Source of the DNA: Pseudooceanicola nanhaiensis | GTDB taxonomy: Bacteria; Pseudomonadota; Alphaproteobacteria; Rhodobacterales; Rhodobacteraceae | Assembly (NCBI RefSeq): GCF_020171315.1 | Contig: NZ_JAIUZP010000001.1 | Span: 744,001 to 808,000 of the forward strand | Direction of reading: 5' to 3' | Length of the DNA: 64,000 nt | The notes under the pieces: generated by a model | The model's input: the letters and a program-made list of their open reading frames with translations, nothing else | Told to the model about the DNA's origin: nothing | The model's database searches: none | Position numbers and translations under genes: made by a program | In this document: one piece after another, positions 45,429 through 53,519 of the stretch | Layout of the letters: every line of letters starts with the position of its first letter | How positions within the stretch are numbered: the first letter of the stretch is position 1

Positions 45429-46090
45429 TCGACCCACGCCCGACCCCCGAAGAGGTCACCGCGCTTTTCACCGCCGCTGACGGCAGCTTCCGCTTTGCCC
45501 GCTGGGAGCGGCCCATCGTGCCCGTGATCATGGGCGTGGATGACGACAGCCTCCCGGTGCTCAAGGGCGCGATCGAGGCGGTGGTGGCCAGTGCCGGGCA
45601 CAAGATGTCCGACATGGACCCGGAACTGGGCGTGAACCTGATGGTCTTCTTCCTGCGCGATTGGCAGGAACTGGCCGCGCTGCCCGACCTGCACCACCTG
45701 ATCCCCGGCCTCGACGATCTGCTGGGGCGGCTGGAGGCGGCGGATGCCAAGCAGTACCGGCTCTTCCGCTTCGAGAAGAACGGCGCGATCCGGGCGGCCT
45801 TCGTCTTTGTCCGCCTGACCGGCGAGATGGCCGAGCAACCGGCCGAGACGCTGGCCCTCGACCAGGCGCTGCGCGCGCTGCTGCTCTGGTCCGAGACCGC
45901 CTTTGCCGAGCAGAGCCCGCTGGTTGCCGATCCGCAGGGCAACGCGCTGCTGCGGCCCGAGATCGCGGCGGTGCTGGCCTCGGCCTATGATCCGCTGCTG
46001 CCCTCCGCCTCCGAGGACCCGAGCCACGCCATGCGGCTGTCGGCGCGGGCGACGCTGAAGCTGGCCTCGGCGGAGTGGAGCGACGACTGA
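45425..46090 (+). CDS. Conserved hypothetical protein of the ruv operon
   Basis: This 221-residue soluble protein has no motif that I can assign. Recurrent features are the N-terminal TPEEVTALFTAADGSFRFAR and WERPIVPVIMGVDDDSLPVL, an acidic middle (HLIPGLDDLLGRLEAADAKQ), and a C-terminal region around LLRPEIAAVLASAYDPLLP. There is no signal peptide or membrane helix. It is translationally coupled to the MazG-like gene, so a role in DNA or nucleotide maintenance is a reasonable but unsupported guess. Confidence 0.72.
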   Translation: MIDPRPTPEEVTALFTAADGSFRFARWERPIVPVIMGVDDDSLPVLKGAIEAVVASAGHKMSDMDPELGVNLMVFFLRDWQELAALPDLHHLIPGLDDLLGRLEAADAKQYRLFRFEKNGAIRAAFVFVRLTGEMAEQPAETLALDQALRALLLWSETAFAEQSPLVADPQGNALLRPEIAAVLASAYDPLLPSASEDPSHAMRLSARATLKLASAEWSDD

Positions 46091-46420
46091 GGACGGCTGA
46101 GCGGCGTCGCGCGGGATCGGGCGGGGGGGCGTCTGACCGATATTCGCAGTGCCCTCTGAAGCCGGACGCTACGGCCAGGTGAGACATCGCCCCCTTTGAT
46201 CGGGGAAACTCTAAACGATGGAAGTGGGAGGGGCGCTGCCCCCGTCGCGTGCCGCGACACCCCCGGAGTATTTTGGGAAAGATGAAGGCTGGGCTTATGG
46301 GGGCGGGTTGTTGCAAATCGCCCACCGGACGCGGGCGTCCTGCGCGGGGTGCTTGCGGTGGGCCGCGAGGGATGGTTCCTTGGCCGCAGAGCCGAGCTGA
46401 ACCAGACGAGGACCCCGCCC
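46091..46420. other. 330-bp intergenic region between the ruv-linked gene and ybgC
   Basis: No coding frame is convincing. It contains copy B of the structured intergenic element (46226-46288). Upstream of that, around 46120-46147, a G-run followed by CGTCTGACCGATATTCGC resembles a decayed copy of the same element. The ybgC promoter should lie after 46290, but no consensus is clear. Confidence 0.55.
46226..46288 (+). repeat. Copy B of the three-copy structured intergenic element
   Basis: Stem 1 is GGGGC (46230-46234) / GCCCC (46238-46242). Stem 2 is GTCGCG (46244-46249) / CGCGAC (46253-46258) with loop TGC, the same loop as copy A but a different stem sequence. The tail reads CCCCCGGAGTATTTTGGG and AAAGATGAAG. 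It lies upstream of ybgC on the same strand. Confidence 0.8.
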
Positions 46421-46810
46421 ATGGCCCATCTCTTCCCGCTGCGCGTCTACTACGAGGACACCGACCTCGCGGGGATCGTCTATTACGCCAACTACCTGAA
46501 ATTCATCGAAAGAGCCCGGACCGAATGGGTTCGCACCCTTGGCGTGGACCAGACCGCGCTGAAGCGCGAGGAGGGCATCGTCTTTGCGGTCCGCCGGGTC
46601 GAGGCGGACTACCTCAGCCCTGCGCATTTCGACGATGAACTGGTGGTCGAGACGACGGCCGAACAGGTCTCGGGCGCGCGGATCGTCCTGCTGCAGGAGG
46701 TTAAGCGCGGGGGCGACGTGCTCTTTACCTCGCACGTCACGCTGGTTGCTCTGACAGAGACCGGTCACCCGACCCGTCTGCCGGCAAATATCCGCCTGTT
46801 ACTGCACTAA
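46421..46810 (+). CDS. ybgC: Tol-Pal-associated acyl-CoA thioesterase YbgC
   Basis: This 129-residue hotdog-fold thioesterase is the usual first gene of tol-pal clusters. The active-site region is VYYEDTDLAGIVYYANYLKF (Y-x-D-T-D-x-x-G-x-V-x-H/Y-x-x-Y), followed by FIERARTEWVRTLGVDQ and the C-terminal HVTLVALTETGHPTRLP. It hydrolyses short acyl-CoAs or acyl-ACP in characterised homologues. The ATG at 46421 follows GAGG with spacing of about 10 nt; upstream in-frame starts show no homology. Confidence 0.93.
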   Translation: MAHLFPLRVYYEDTDLAGIVYYANYLKFIERARTEWVRTLGVDQTALKREEGIVFAVRRVEADYLSPAHFDDELVVETTAEQVSGARIVLLQEVKRGGDVLFTSHVTLVALTETGHPTRLPANIRLLLH

Positions 46811-46821
46811 ACAGCCTGCTC

Positions 46822-46840
46822 CGGCCCCGGCGCGGGGCCG
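46822..46840 (+). terminator. G/C hairpin between ybgC and tolQ
   Basis: CGGCCCCG and CGGGGCCG form an 8-bp stem around GCG, 12 bp after the ybgC stop, without a T-run. It may attenuate read-through from ybgC into tolQ. Confidence 0.45.
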
Positions 46841-46858
46841 CCGTCACACGGCAATGTG

Positions 46859-46887
46859 TTGGCCTTTTGACCGGATATGCGCTAGTT
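46859..46887 (+). promoter_or_regulatory. Candidate promoter of tolQRAB-pal
   Basis: TTGGCC (46859-46864) and CTAGTT (46882-46887) are separated by 17 bp, resembling the relaxed alphaproteobacterial sigma-70 consensus, about 60 bp before the tolQ start. Support is sequence likeness only. Confidence 0.3.
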
Positions 46888-46947
46888 TCGCCGCAAACAG
46901 AGCCATAAACGGCCAACGCATAACAGGCCGAAGCAAAGAGCAGGCGG

Positions 46948-47643
46948 ATGGAAGCAGAAACTCTCGCGGCAGCGCAGAGCATGGATTTCTCCATGTGGGC
47001 GCTTTTCGCACGTGCGACCCTGACAGTGAAACTGGTGATGATCATGCTGATCGTTGCCTCGTTCTGGTCCTGGTCGATCATTATCCAGAAAATCATCTCC
47101 TACCGCGCGGCCCGGCGCGAGGCGGCGCGCTTCGATCGCGCCTTCTGGTCCGGGGAGCCGCTGGACGATCTCTATGACACGATCGGGGCCGATCCTTCGG
47201 GCCGGGCGCAGCGTATCTTCGCCGCCGGCATGACGGAGTGGCGCCGGTCCCATCGCGACGATGGCGGGCTGATCGCCGGGGCGCAGGCCCGGATCGACCG
47301 CGCCATGGACGTGGCCATCGCCCGCGAGGCCGAAGGGCTTCAGGCCGGTCTGCCGGTGCTGGCCACCGTCGGCTCCGTCACGCCCTTCGTGGGTCTCTTC
47401 GGCACGGTCTGGGGGATCATGCATGCCTTCATCGGCATCGCCGAGCAGCAGAATACCAACCTCGCCGTCGTGGCGCCGGGGATCGCCGAGGCGCTTCTCG
47501 CCACCGGTCTGGGCCTGCTGGCCGCCATCCCGGCGGTGATCTTCTACAACAAGATCAGCACCGACGCGGACCGGATCATCGGCGGCTACGAGGCCTTTGC
47601 CGACGAATTCTCGACCATCCTCTCGCGCCAGCTGGACGCCTGA
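46948..47643 (+). CDS. tolQ: Tol-Pal system proton channel protein TolQ
   Basis: This 231-residue member of the MotA/TolQ/ExbB family has three transmembrane helices; together with TolR it uses the proton gradient to energise TolA. Helix 1 is VKLVMIMLIVASFWSWSIII, and the conserved core is VATVGSVTPFVGLFGTVWGI with EALLATGLGLLAAIPAVIFY. It starts a tight set, with 3 bp to tolR. Confidence 0.95.
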   Translation: MEAETLAAAQSMDFSMWALFARATLTVKLVMIMLIVASFWSWSIIIQKIISYRAARREAARFDRAFWSGEPLDDLYDTIGADPSGRAQRIFAAGMTEWRRSHRDDGGLIAGAQARIDRAMDVAIAREAEGLQAGLPVLATVGSVTPFVGLFGTVWGIMHAFIGIAEQQNTNLAVVAPGIAEALLATGLGLLAAIPAVIFYNKISTDADRIIGGYEAFADEFSTILSRQLDA

Positions 47644-47646
47644 TCC

Positions 47647-48138
47647 ATGGGCGCGGGTGTCATGGCAAAGGGCGGCGGCGGTGGCCGCCGGGGGCGGCGT
47701 CACGGGGGCCGTGCGCGCCCGATGGCCGAAATCAACGTCACGCCATTCGTGGACGTGATGCTGGTGCTCTTGATCATCTTCATGGTGGCCGCGCCCCTGA
47801 TGGTGGTCGGCGTGCCGGTGGAACTGCCCAAGACCGCCGCCGAGGCGCTGCCCGGCGAGCAGGAAGAGCCGCTTTCCGTCACCGTGACCGCGCAGGGCAC
47901 CGTGATGATCCAGACCACGGAAGTGCCGCGGGACGAGTTGATCGACCGGCTGCGTGCCATTGCGGCTGAACGCGCCTCGGATCGGGTCTACCTGCGGGCG
48001 GACGGGTCGGTGCCCTATGCCGAGATCATGCAGGTCATGGGCGCGATGAACCGTGGCGGTTTCAGCAACATCGGCCTCGTGACCGACAGCAACGGCCCGA
48101 CGCTGGACAGCCCCACCGGGGCCACGGGTTCGAACTGA
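47647..48138 (+). CDS. tolR: Tol-Pal system protein TolR
   Basis: This 163-residue member of the ExbD/TolR family has a basic, Gly-rich N-terminus, then [20 protein letters not shown], which carries the membrane Asp needed for proton flow, and a periplasmic domain ([20 protein letters not shown]). The sixth codon is also ATG and may be the real start, since the first 24 residues are low-complexity. It lies 7 bp before tolA. Confidence 0.94.
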   Translation: MGAGVMAKGGGGGRRGRRHGGRARPMAEINVTPFVDVMLVLLIIFMVAAPLMVVGVPVELPKTAAEALPGEQEEPLSVTVTAQGTVMIQTTEVPRDELIDRLRAIAAERASDRVYLRADGSVPYAEIMQVMGAMNRGGFSNIGLVTDSNGPTLDSPTGATGSN

Positions 48139-48145
48139 CCTTTCC

Positions 48146-49375
48146 ATGAACACGGGACAGATCATATCCGGCGTGGGCCACGTAGGGCTCATCGGCTGGC
48201 TGCTTTTTGGTGGCATCTCGCCCGCGCGTCCGCCCGAGGTGGTGACCGAGGTGTCGGTCGTTACATCGGAGGAATTCGCGCGGCTGTCCGGCGAGACGGC
48301 CCCCGAGACCGAGACCGAGGCCCCCACGCCCGAGGGCCCGGCGGAGCCTGCCGTCACGCCTGATCCCGAACCGACCCCGGAACCGGCGGCAGAGCCGGAG
48401 CCCGCGCCTGCGCCCGAACCGGAACCCGCGCCAGAACCGGAGCCGGAGCCTACACCGGAACCGGAACCGACCCCCGCGCCCGAGCCGGAGCCCGCCCCGC
48501 AGCCGGAACCGCCCCAGCCGGAACCGATGCAGGAGGCCGCGACGCCCGAACCGGCGCCGGAACCCGTCCCCGATCCCACGCCCCCGGCCGCGCCGCGGGT
48601 TGCCTCGCGTCCGCAGCCGCGTCCGCAGGTCGATGCCGCGCCCGCCGAGATCGTCCAGCGGGAAACCACGCCCGAGCCCGCCCCCGAGGCGGAGCCCGAA
48701 CCCGTGCCCGAGCTGGAGGAAACCGCGCCGCCCGAGGCGACGACCGAGATCGTGACCGAGGCCGAGACACCGCAGAACGCCGCGCCGACTACTTCGCTGC
48801 GCCCCCAGACCCGTCCGCAGCGCCCTGCCGCGGCGCCGAAGCCCGAGCCGACCCAGACCGCCGAGGCGAAGCCTGAACCGAAGGCCGAGCCCAAGCCGGA
48901 GCCGAAACCGGCGCCCAAGCCAGAACCCAAGACCGAGACCAAGCCGCAGAGCAATTCCAACAGCTCCGCCGTGGATGACGCTCTCGCCAAGGCGCTTGCC
49001 GGCGGGTCCACGCCCGCCGAAACCCCCGCCGCCCCCCAGCGTCCCGCGGGCCCGCCCATGACGGCGAGCGAACGCGAGGCCCTGCGTGTGGCGGTTTCGT
49101 CGTGCTGGAACGTGGGCTCGCTCTCCTCCGAGGCGCTGGGCACCACCGTCGTCGTGTCGATGTCGATGAACGAGAACGGCACGCCGCAGGGCGAGACGAT
49201 CCGCATGGTGTCGCACAGCGGGGGCGGCGATGCGGCCGCTCGGCAGGCATTCGAGGCCGCGAGGCGGGCAATCATCCGCTGCGGCGCCCAAGGATTTGAC
49301 CTGCCGCGTGACAAGTACAGTTCGTGGCGTGACATTGAAATGACATTCAACCCGGAGAAGATGCGGTACAAATGA
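48146..49375 (+). CDS. tolA: TolA-like envelope protein with long Pro-Glu-rich spacer
   Basis: This 409-residue protein has an N-terminal anchor ([18 protein letters not shown]). A spacer of about 230 residues is dominated by PEPxPEP-type repeats (for example [20 protein letters not shown]), giving a stiff acidic arm in place of the Ala-rich helix of E. coli TolA. The C-terminal TonB-like domain has [20 protein letters not shown] and [20 protein letters not shown], with two cysteines. It is assigned as TolA by position between tolR and tolB and by the domain layout. It links the TolQR motor to TolB-Pal. The stop overlaps tolB (ATGA). Confidence 0.88.
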   Translation: MNTGQIISGVGHVGLIGWLLFGGISPARPPEVVTEVSVVTSEEFARLSGETAPETETEAPTPEGPAEPAVTPDPEPTPEPAAEPEPAPAPEPEPAPEPEPEPTPEPEPTPAPEPEPAPQPEPPQPEPMQEAATPEPAPEPVPDPTPPAAPRVASRPQPRPQVDAAPAEIVQRETTPEPAPEAEPEPVPELEETAPPEATTEIVTEAETPQNAAPTTSLRPQTRPQRPAAAPKPEPTQTAEAKPEPKAEPKPEPKPAPKPEPKTETKPQSNSNSSAVDDALAKALAGGSTPAETPAAPQRPAGPPMTASEREALRVAVSSCWNVGSLSSEALGTTVVVSMSMNENGTPQGETIRMVSHSGGGDAAARQAFEAARRAIIRCGAQGFDLPRDKYSSWRDIEMTFNPEKMRYK

Positions 49376-50709
49376 GCAAGATCACCGGACCCCTCACCGG
49401 CCTTCTGGCCGCCGCCAGCCTCGCGCTGATGACCCCCGCCGTGGCCACTGCGCAGTCGGGCCCCCTCAGGATCGAGATCACCGACGGCGTGATCGAGCCG
49501 ATGCCCTACGCGGTGCCCGACTTCGTACCCGAAAGCGGCGCGGCGACCGAGATGGCGCAGCAGCTGGCCCGCGTCGTGGCGGAGGACCTCAGCGGCACGG
49601 GGCTGTTCCGGGAAATCCCGGCAAGCGCCCATATCTCGCGGATCACCAGCTTCTCCTCTCCGGTGCAATATGCCGACTGGAAGGCGATCAACGCGCAGGC
49701 GCTGATCACCGGCGCCGTGTCCGTGCAGGGCGACCGGGTGACCGTGAAGTTCCGCGTCTATGATGTCTTCTCGGGCAAGGAACTTGGATCGGGCCTGCAA
49801 TTCGCGGGCACGACCGCCGGCTGGCGCCGCATGGCGCACAAGGTGGCCGATGCGGTCTATTCCCGGATCACGGGCGAGGGCGGCTATTTCGACAGCCGCG
49901 TCGTCTACGTGGCCGAGACCGGGCCCAAGGACGACCGCCGCAAGCGTCTGGCGATCATGGATTACGACGGCGCCAACGTGAAATACCTGACCGAGAGCGG
50001 CTCCATCGTGCTGGCGCCCCGGTTCTCGCCCACCGGCGACCGGGTGCTCTACACCAGCTACGAGACCGGCTTCCCGCGGATCTACGTGCTCGATGTGGCC
50101 AACGTGGGCCGGCGCGAGTTGCAGACCCAGGGCGGCAACATGGCCTTCTCGCCGCGCTTCGCGCCCGATGGGCGGACGGTGCTCTACTCGCTGGAAAGCG
50201 GCGGCAACACCGATATCTACGCCCTCGACAGCGCAACGGGGCAGAGCCGCCGCCTGACCGATGCGCCCTCGATCGAGACCGCGCCCAGCTTCTCGCCGGA
50301 CGGCACGCGGGTGGTCTTCGAAAGCGACCGCTCCGGCAGCCAGCAGCTGTACGTCATGCCGGTCTCAGGCGGCGAGGCCACGCGCATCAGCTTCGGGCAG
50401 GGGCGCTATGGCACGCCGGTCTGGTCGCCGCGCGGGGACATGATCGCCTTCACCAAGCAGAGCAAGGGCCGGTTCCACATCGGCGTCATGCGCACCGACG
50501 GCTCCGAGGAACGGCTGCTCACGGCCTCGTTCCTTGACGAAAGCCCGACCTGGGCCCCGAATGGACGGGTGATCATGTTCACCCGGGAAACCCAGGGCGC
50601 GCAGGGCCAGTCCTCGCTCTATTCCGTCGATATCTCGGGCCGCAATCTCAAGCGCGTGCGGACCGAGGGCGGCGCCTCCGACCCGTCCTGGGGCCCGCTG
50701 CAACCGTAA
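49372..50709 (+). CDS. tolB: Tol-Pal system beta-propeller protein TolB
   Basis: This 445-residue periplasmic protein has a signal peptide ([20 protein letters not shown]). The N-terminal domain includes [20 protein letters not shown], and the six-bladed propeller has repeated S-P-x-(F)-S-P-D/T-G motifs such as [18 protein letters not shown] and [20 protein letters not shown]. It binds Pal and TolA. The start overlaps the tolA stop. A weak long-loop hairpin (TTCGGGG/CCCCGAA) lies in the 76-bp gap to pal. Confidence 0.96.
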   Translation: MSKITGPLTGLLAAASLALMTPAVATAQSGPLRIEITDGVIEPMPYAVPDFVPESGAATEMAQQLARVVAEDLSGTGLFREIPASAHISRITSFSSPVQYADWKAINAQALITGAVSVQGDRVTVKFRVYDVFSGKELGSGLQFAGTTAGWRRMAHKVADAVYSRITGEGGYFDSRVVYVAETGPKDDRRKRLAIMDYDGANVKYLTESGSIVLAPRFSPTGDRVLYTSYETGFPRIYVLDVANVGRRELQTQGGNMAFSPRFAPDGRTVLYSLESGGNTDIYALDSATGQSRRLTDAPSIETAPSFSPDGTRVVFESDRSGSQQLYVMPVSGGEATRISFGQGRYGTPVWSPRGDMIAFTKQSKGRFHIGVMRTDGSEERLLTASFLDESPTWAPNGRVIMFTRETQGAQGQSSLYSVDISGRNLKRVRTEGGASDPSWGPLQP

Positions 50710-50724
50710 CGCCGCTTGCATTCC

Positions 50725-50758
50725 TTCGGGGCGACTGCTGTGCTAGAATCACCCCGAA
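50725..50758 (+). promoter_or_regulatory. Possible hairpin in the tolB-pal spacer
   Basis: TTCGGGG (50725-50731) and CCCCGAA (50752-50758) can pair around a 20-nt loop that itself contains TAGAAT, a possible -10. It may be a weak attenuator or internal promoter for pal, whose product is usually needed in excess over TolB. Confidence 0.33.
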
Positions 50759-50785
50759 AAGCATAAGAACGAGGCACGAGACGAC

Positions 50786-51316
50786 ATGAATTTCTCTACA
50801 AAAGCGGCACTTCTGCTGGCTGGCCTCTCGCTGGCCGCCTGTACCAACCCTGACCGGTTCGACAGTGCAGACGGCTATGGCAACGGCGCGGGCTACGGCG
50901 CCGGGGCAGGGGCCTATGGCGATGGTTCGGCCAGCGATCCCAGCTCGCCCGCCTACTTCCAGCAGACCGTGGGCGACCGCGTGCTCTTCGCTGTCGACCA
51001 GTCGACCATCTCTGCCGAGGCGCAGTATACCCTCGACGGTCAGGCCGACTGGCTGATGCGCAACACCGACTACGTGTCGGTGATCGAAGGCCACGCAGAC
51101 GAACAGGGCACGCGGGAATACAACCTCGCGCTCGGTGCGCGCCGTGCCAATGCGGTGCGTGAATACCTGATCTCGAAAGGCGTCTCTGCCGCCCGGCTCA
51201 AGACTGTGAGCTACGGCAAGGAACGCCCGATCGAGATCTGTTCCGAGGAAGCCTGCTATGCCAAGAACCGTCGCGCGGTGACCACCATCGCCGCCGGGGC
51301 CATGGGCACCAGCTAA
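50786..51316 (+). CDS. pal: Peptidoglycan-associated lipoprotein Pal
   Basis: This 176-residue outer-membrane lipoprotein has the lipobox LSLAAC (Cys 19), a Gly/Tyr-rich linker (DGYGNGAGYGAGAGAYGDGS) and an OmpA-like peptidoglycan-binding domain: VLFAVDQSTISAEAQYTLDG, VIEGHADEQGTREYNLALGA, RRANAVREYLISKGV. All core peptidoglycan-binding residues appear present. It anchors the outer membrane to the wall and is bound by TolB. Confidence 0.96.
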   Translation: MNFSTKAALLLAGLSLAACTNPDRFDSADGYGNGAGYGAGAGAYGDGSASDPSSPAYFQQTVGDRVLFAVDQSTISAEAQYTLDGQADWLMRNTDYVSVIEGHADEQGTREYNLALGARRANAVREYLISKGVSAARLKTVSYGKERPIEICSEEACYAKNRRAVTTIAAGAMGTS

Positions 51317-51339
51317 ATCATCCAGTCAAGGAGATGTCG

Positions 51340-52188
51340 ATGCGGCCTTTCGCCGGTCTGATCCTCGGGTTTGCCATCGTCCTGTCGCCGGCGCTGCCGG
51401 CGGCGGCACAGGACAGGAGCGAGACCCTCGCCGATATCCGTCAGGAAATGTCTGTCCTCTACGTGGAGGTGCAGAAGCTGAAGCGTGAGTTGTCCACCAC
51501 CGGGGCGAGCGGTGCGCTCAACACCGGGGGCTCGGCGCTCAACCGCATCGACGCGATCGAGAGCGAGCTGCAGCGCCTGACCGGCAAGACCGAGGAGCTG
51601 GAGCACCGCATCGACCGCGTGGTGACCGATGGCACCAACCGCATCGGCGACCTCGAATTCCGTCTCGTGGAACTCGAAGGCGGCGATATCTCCAAGCTGG
51701 GGCAGACCTCGACGCTCGGCGGCGGTGCCATGCCGGACAGCGGGGGCGGGGCTGCGCCCGCGGTGCCGTCGAACGGCGTGCCCGTGTCGCAGGGGACCGA
51801 ACTGGCGATTGGCGAAGAGGCGGATTTCCAGCGAGCGTCGGAGGCGCTCGCCAATGGTGACTTTCGCGGCGCCGCGGACCTCCTTGAGACCTTTGGCACG
51901 ACCTACCCGGGCTCGCCCCTAGAGCCCGAAGCGCGGGTCAAGCGCGGCGAGGCGCTGGAGAAGCTGGGCCAGCCGACCGAGGCCGCGCGCTCCTTCCTCG
52001 CGGCCTATACGCTGGCGCCCGACGGGCCGCTGGCGCCCGGCGCGCTCTTCAACGTCGGCCGCCTGCTGGGCCAGCTGGGCAAGGCGCAGGACGCCTGTGT
52101 CACGCTGGGGCAGGTCAGCGTCCGCTATCCCGAGGCCGCGGCAGCAACCCGCGCGAACGCGGAGATGCAGTCGCTGGGCTGTTCGTGA
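51340..52188 (+). CDS. cpoB: Cell division coordinator CpoB (YbgF)
   Basis: This 282-residue periplasmic protein has a signal peptide (ending LPAAAQ), an N-terminal coiled coil (SVLYVEVQKLKRELSTTGAS, RIDAIESELQRLTGKTEELE) and C-terminal TPR repeats (FRGAADLLETFGTTYPGSPL). CpoB couples outer-membrane constriction to septal peptidoglycan synthesis in E. coli. Two in-frame ATGs occur; the one at 51340 lies 6 nt after AAGGAG while the one at 51334 touches it, so 51340 is chosen. The stop overlaps tilS. Confidence 0.9.
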   Translation: MRPFAGLILGFAIVLSPALPAAAQDRSETLADIRQEMSVLYVEVQKLKRELSTTGASGALNTGGSALNRIDAIESELQRLTGKTEELEHRIDRVVTDGTNRIGDLEFRLVELEGGDISKLGQTSTLGGGAMPDSGGGAAPAVPSNGVPVSQGTELAIGEEADFQRASEALANGDFRGAADLLETFGTTYPGSPLEPEARVKRGEALEKLGQPTEAARSFLAAYTLAPDGPLAPGALFNVGRLLGQLGKAQDACVTLGQVSVRYPEAAAATRANAEMQSLGCS

Positions 52189-53438
52189 CGCAGCGCGAAG
52201 AGCTGCTGAAAGAAGTCGTCGGCGGGGCTTTCCTGCCGAAGACCCCGGACCGGATCGGCATCGCCGTTTCCGGGGGCGGGGATTCCATGGCGCTCATGGT
52301 GATGCTGGCAGAGCTTCAGGCCTGCCTCAGGGCCGAGCTCTTCGCCGTCACCGTGAACCATGGGCTGCGCCCCGAGGCGCGGCAGGAGGCGCTGCTGGTG
52401 GCCGAGACCGCCGCGGACCTTGGCATCAAGCATGACATCCTCACGTGGTCGGGCTGGGACGGGCAGGGCAACCTGCAGGACCGGGCCCGGCGTGCGCGCT
52501 ATGACCTGCTGGCCGACTGGGCGCGGCGCAAGGGCATCCCCGTCATCGCATTGGCCCATACCGCCGACGATCAGGCCGAAACGGTGCTGATGCGGCTGGC
52601 AAGGGCCTCGGGCGCGGACGGGCTCTCGGCGATGGCGTCGCGGCGGCGTCTGGACGGCGTCACGCTGGTCCGCCCGATGCTGACGTTGCGTCGCTCCGAC
52701 CTGCGGGATTTCCTGCGGGCACGCGGGCGGACCTGGGTCGAGGACCCGTCCAATTCCGACAGCCGCTATGAACGGGTCCGCATCCGCGAGGCGATGGCCC
52801 TGCTGGAACCGCTGGGGCTGACCGTGCCTGCGCTCTGCAACGTGGCCGACAACCTCTCGTCCATCCGCGAGACGCTGAACTGGTACACGTTCACCGAGGC
52901 CCGCGGGCTCGTCGGCTTCGAGGCGGGCGACCTGCTGATCGCGCGGGCCGGGTTCCGCCTGCTGCGCCCCGAGATCGCGCGCCGCCTGCTGCAACGGGCG
53001 CTCATGTGGGTGGGCGGTGCCGAATATCCGCCCCGCCGCACCGCCATGCAACTGCTGCAGGAGGCGATTTCGGCGGGCACCGGGATGACCTTGATGGGCT
53101 GCCGGATCACCGTGGGGACACGGGCGATCCGCATCTTTCGGGAGCACAATGCCGTCGCACACCTCACCGCGCCTGTGCGCGAGGTCTGGGATGGACGCTG
53201 GAAACTGGACGGACCGTGGCCAGATGCTGCCGAGATCGCAGTTTTGGGGGAGGCAGGGCTTGCCGATTGCCCCGCATGGCGCGACACTGGGCTGCCGCGC
53301 GCGTCGCTGCTCGCCTCTCCGGCCGTCTGGCGCCGGGGTGTGCTGATCGCAGCGCCGCTGGCGGGACGCGCCGAGGGCTGGACCGCCACCCTCGTGAGGG
53401 ACACGGAGAGTTACTTTGCCGCGCTGCTCACGGATTGA
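52185..53438 (+). CDS. tilS: tRNA(Ile)-lysidine synthetase TilS
   Basis: This 417-residue enzyme converts C34 of tRNA-Ile(CAU) to lysidine, changing codon and amino-acid specificity. The PP-loop ATP site is IAVSGGGDSMALMVML, followed by FAVTVNHGLRPEARQEALLV and ALAHTADDQAETVLMRLARA. The start is GTG, overlapping the cpoB stop as GTGA. The C-terminal domain is divergent, as is usual for the family. The tol-tilS-ftsH order is known in alphaproteobacteria. Confidence 0.93.
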   Translation: MTQREELLKEVVGGAFLPKTPDRIGIAVSGGGDSMALMVMLAELQACLRAELFAVTVNHGLRPEARQEALLVAETAADLGIKHDILTWSGWDGQGNLQDRARRARYDLLADWARRKGIPVIALAHTADDQAETVLMRLARASGADGLSAMASRRRLDGVTLVRPMLTLRRSDLRDFLRARGRTWVEDPSNSDSRYERVRIREAMALLEPLGLTVPALCNVADNLSSIRETLNWYTFTEARGLVGFEAGDLLIARAGFRLLRPEIARRLLQRALMWVGGAEYPPRRTAMQLLQEAISAGTGMTLMGCRITVGTRAIRIFREHNAVAHLTAPVREVWDGRWKLDGPWPDAAEIAVLGEAGLADCPAWRDTGLPRASLLASPAVWRRGVLIAAPLAGRAEGWTATLVRDTESYFAALLTD

Positions 53439-53519
53439 ACCTGACGGCGTGAAGCTTATTTAAACCGGATAGCCCCTGTGATACGAGCCGGGGGCAACCG
53501 GAATTTGGGGAGACCTTCC

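Noticed and set aside
48350-48560. Tandem repeat in DNA suggestive of a CRISPR or satellite
   Set aside because: The repeats are codon-level Pro-Glu repeats inside the tolA reading frame, with no spacer-repeat periodicity.
46882-49839. Long minus-strand open frame of nearly 1000 codons opposite tolQRA
   Set aside because: It is antisense to the tol genes; the Gly/Ser-rich repeats are just the complement of the Pro-Glu codons in tolA.
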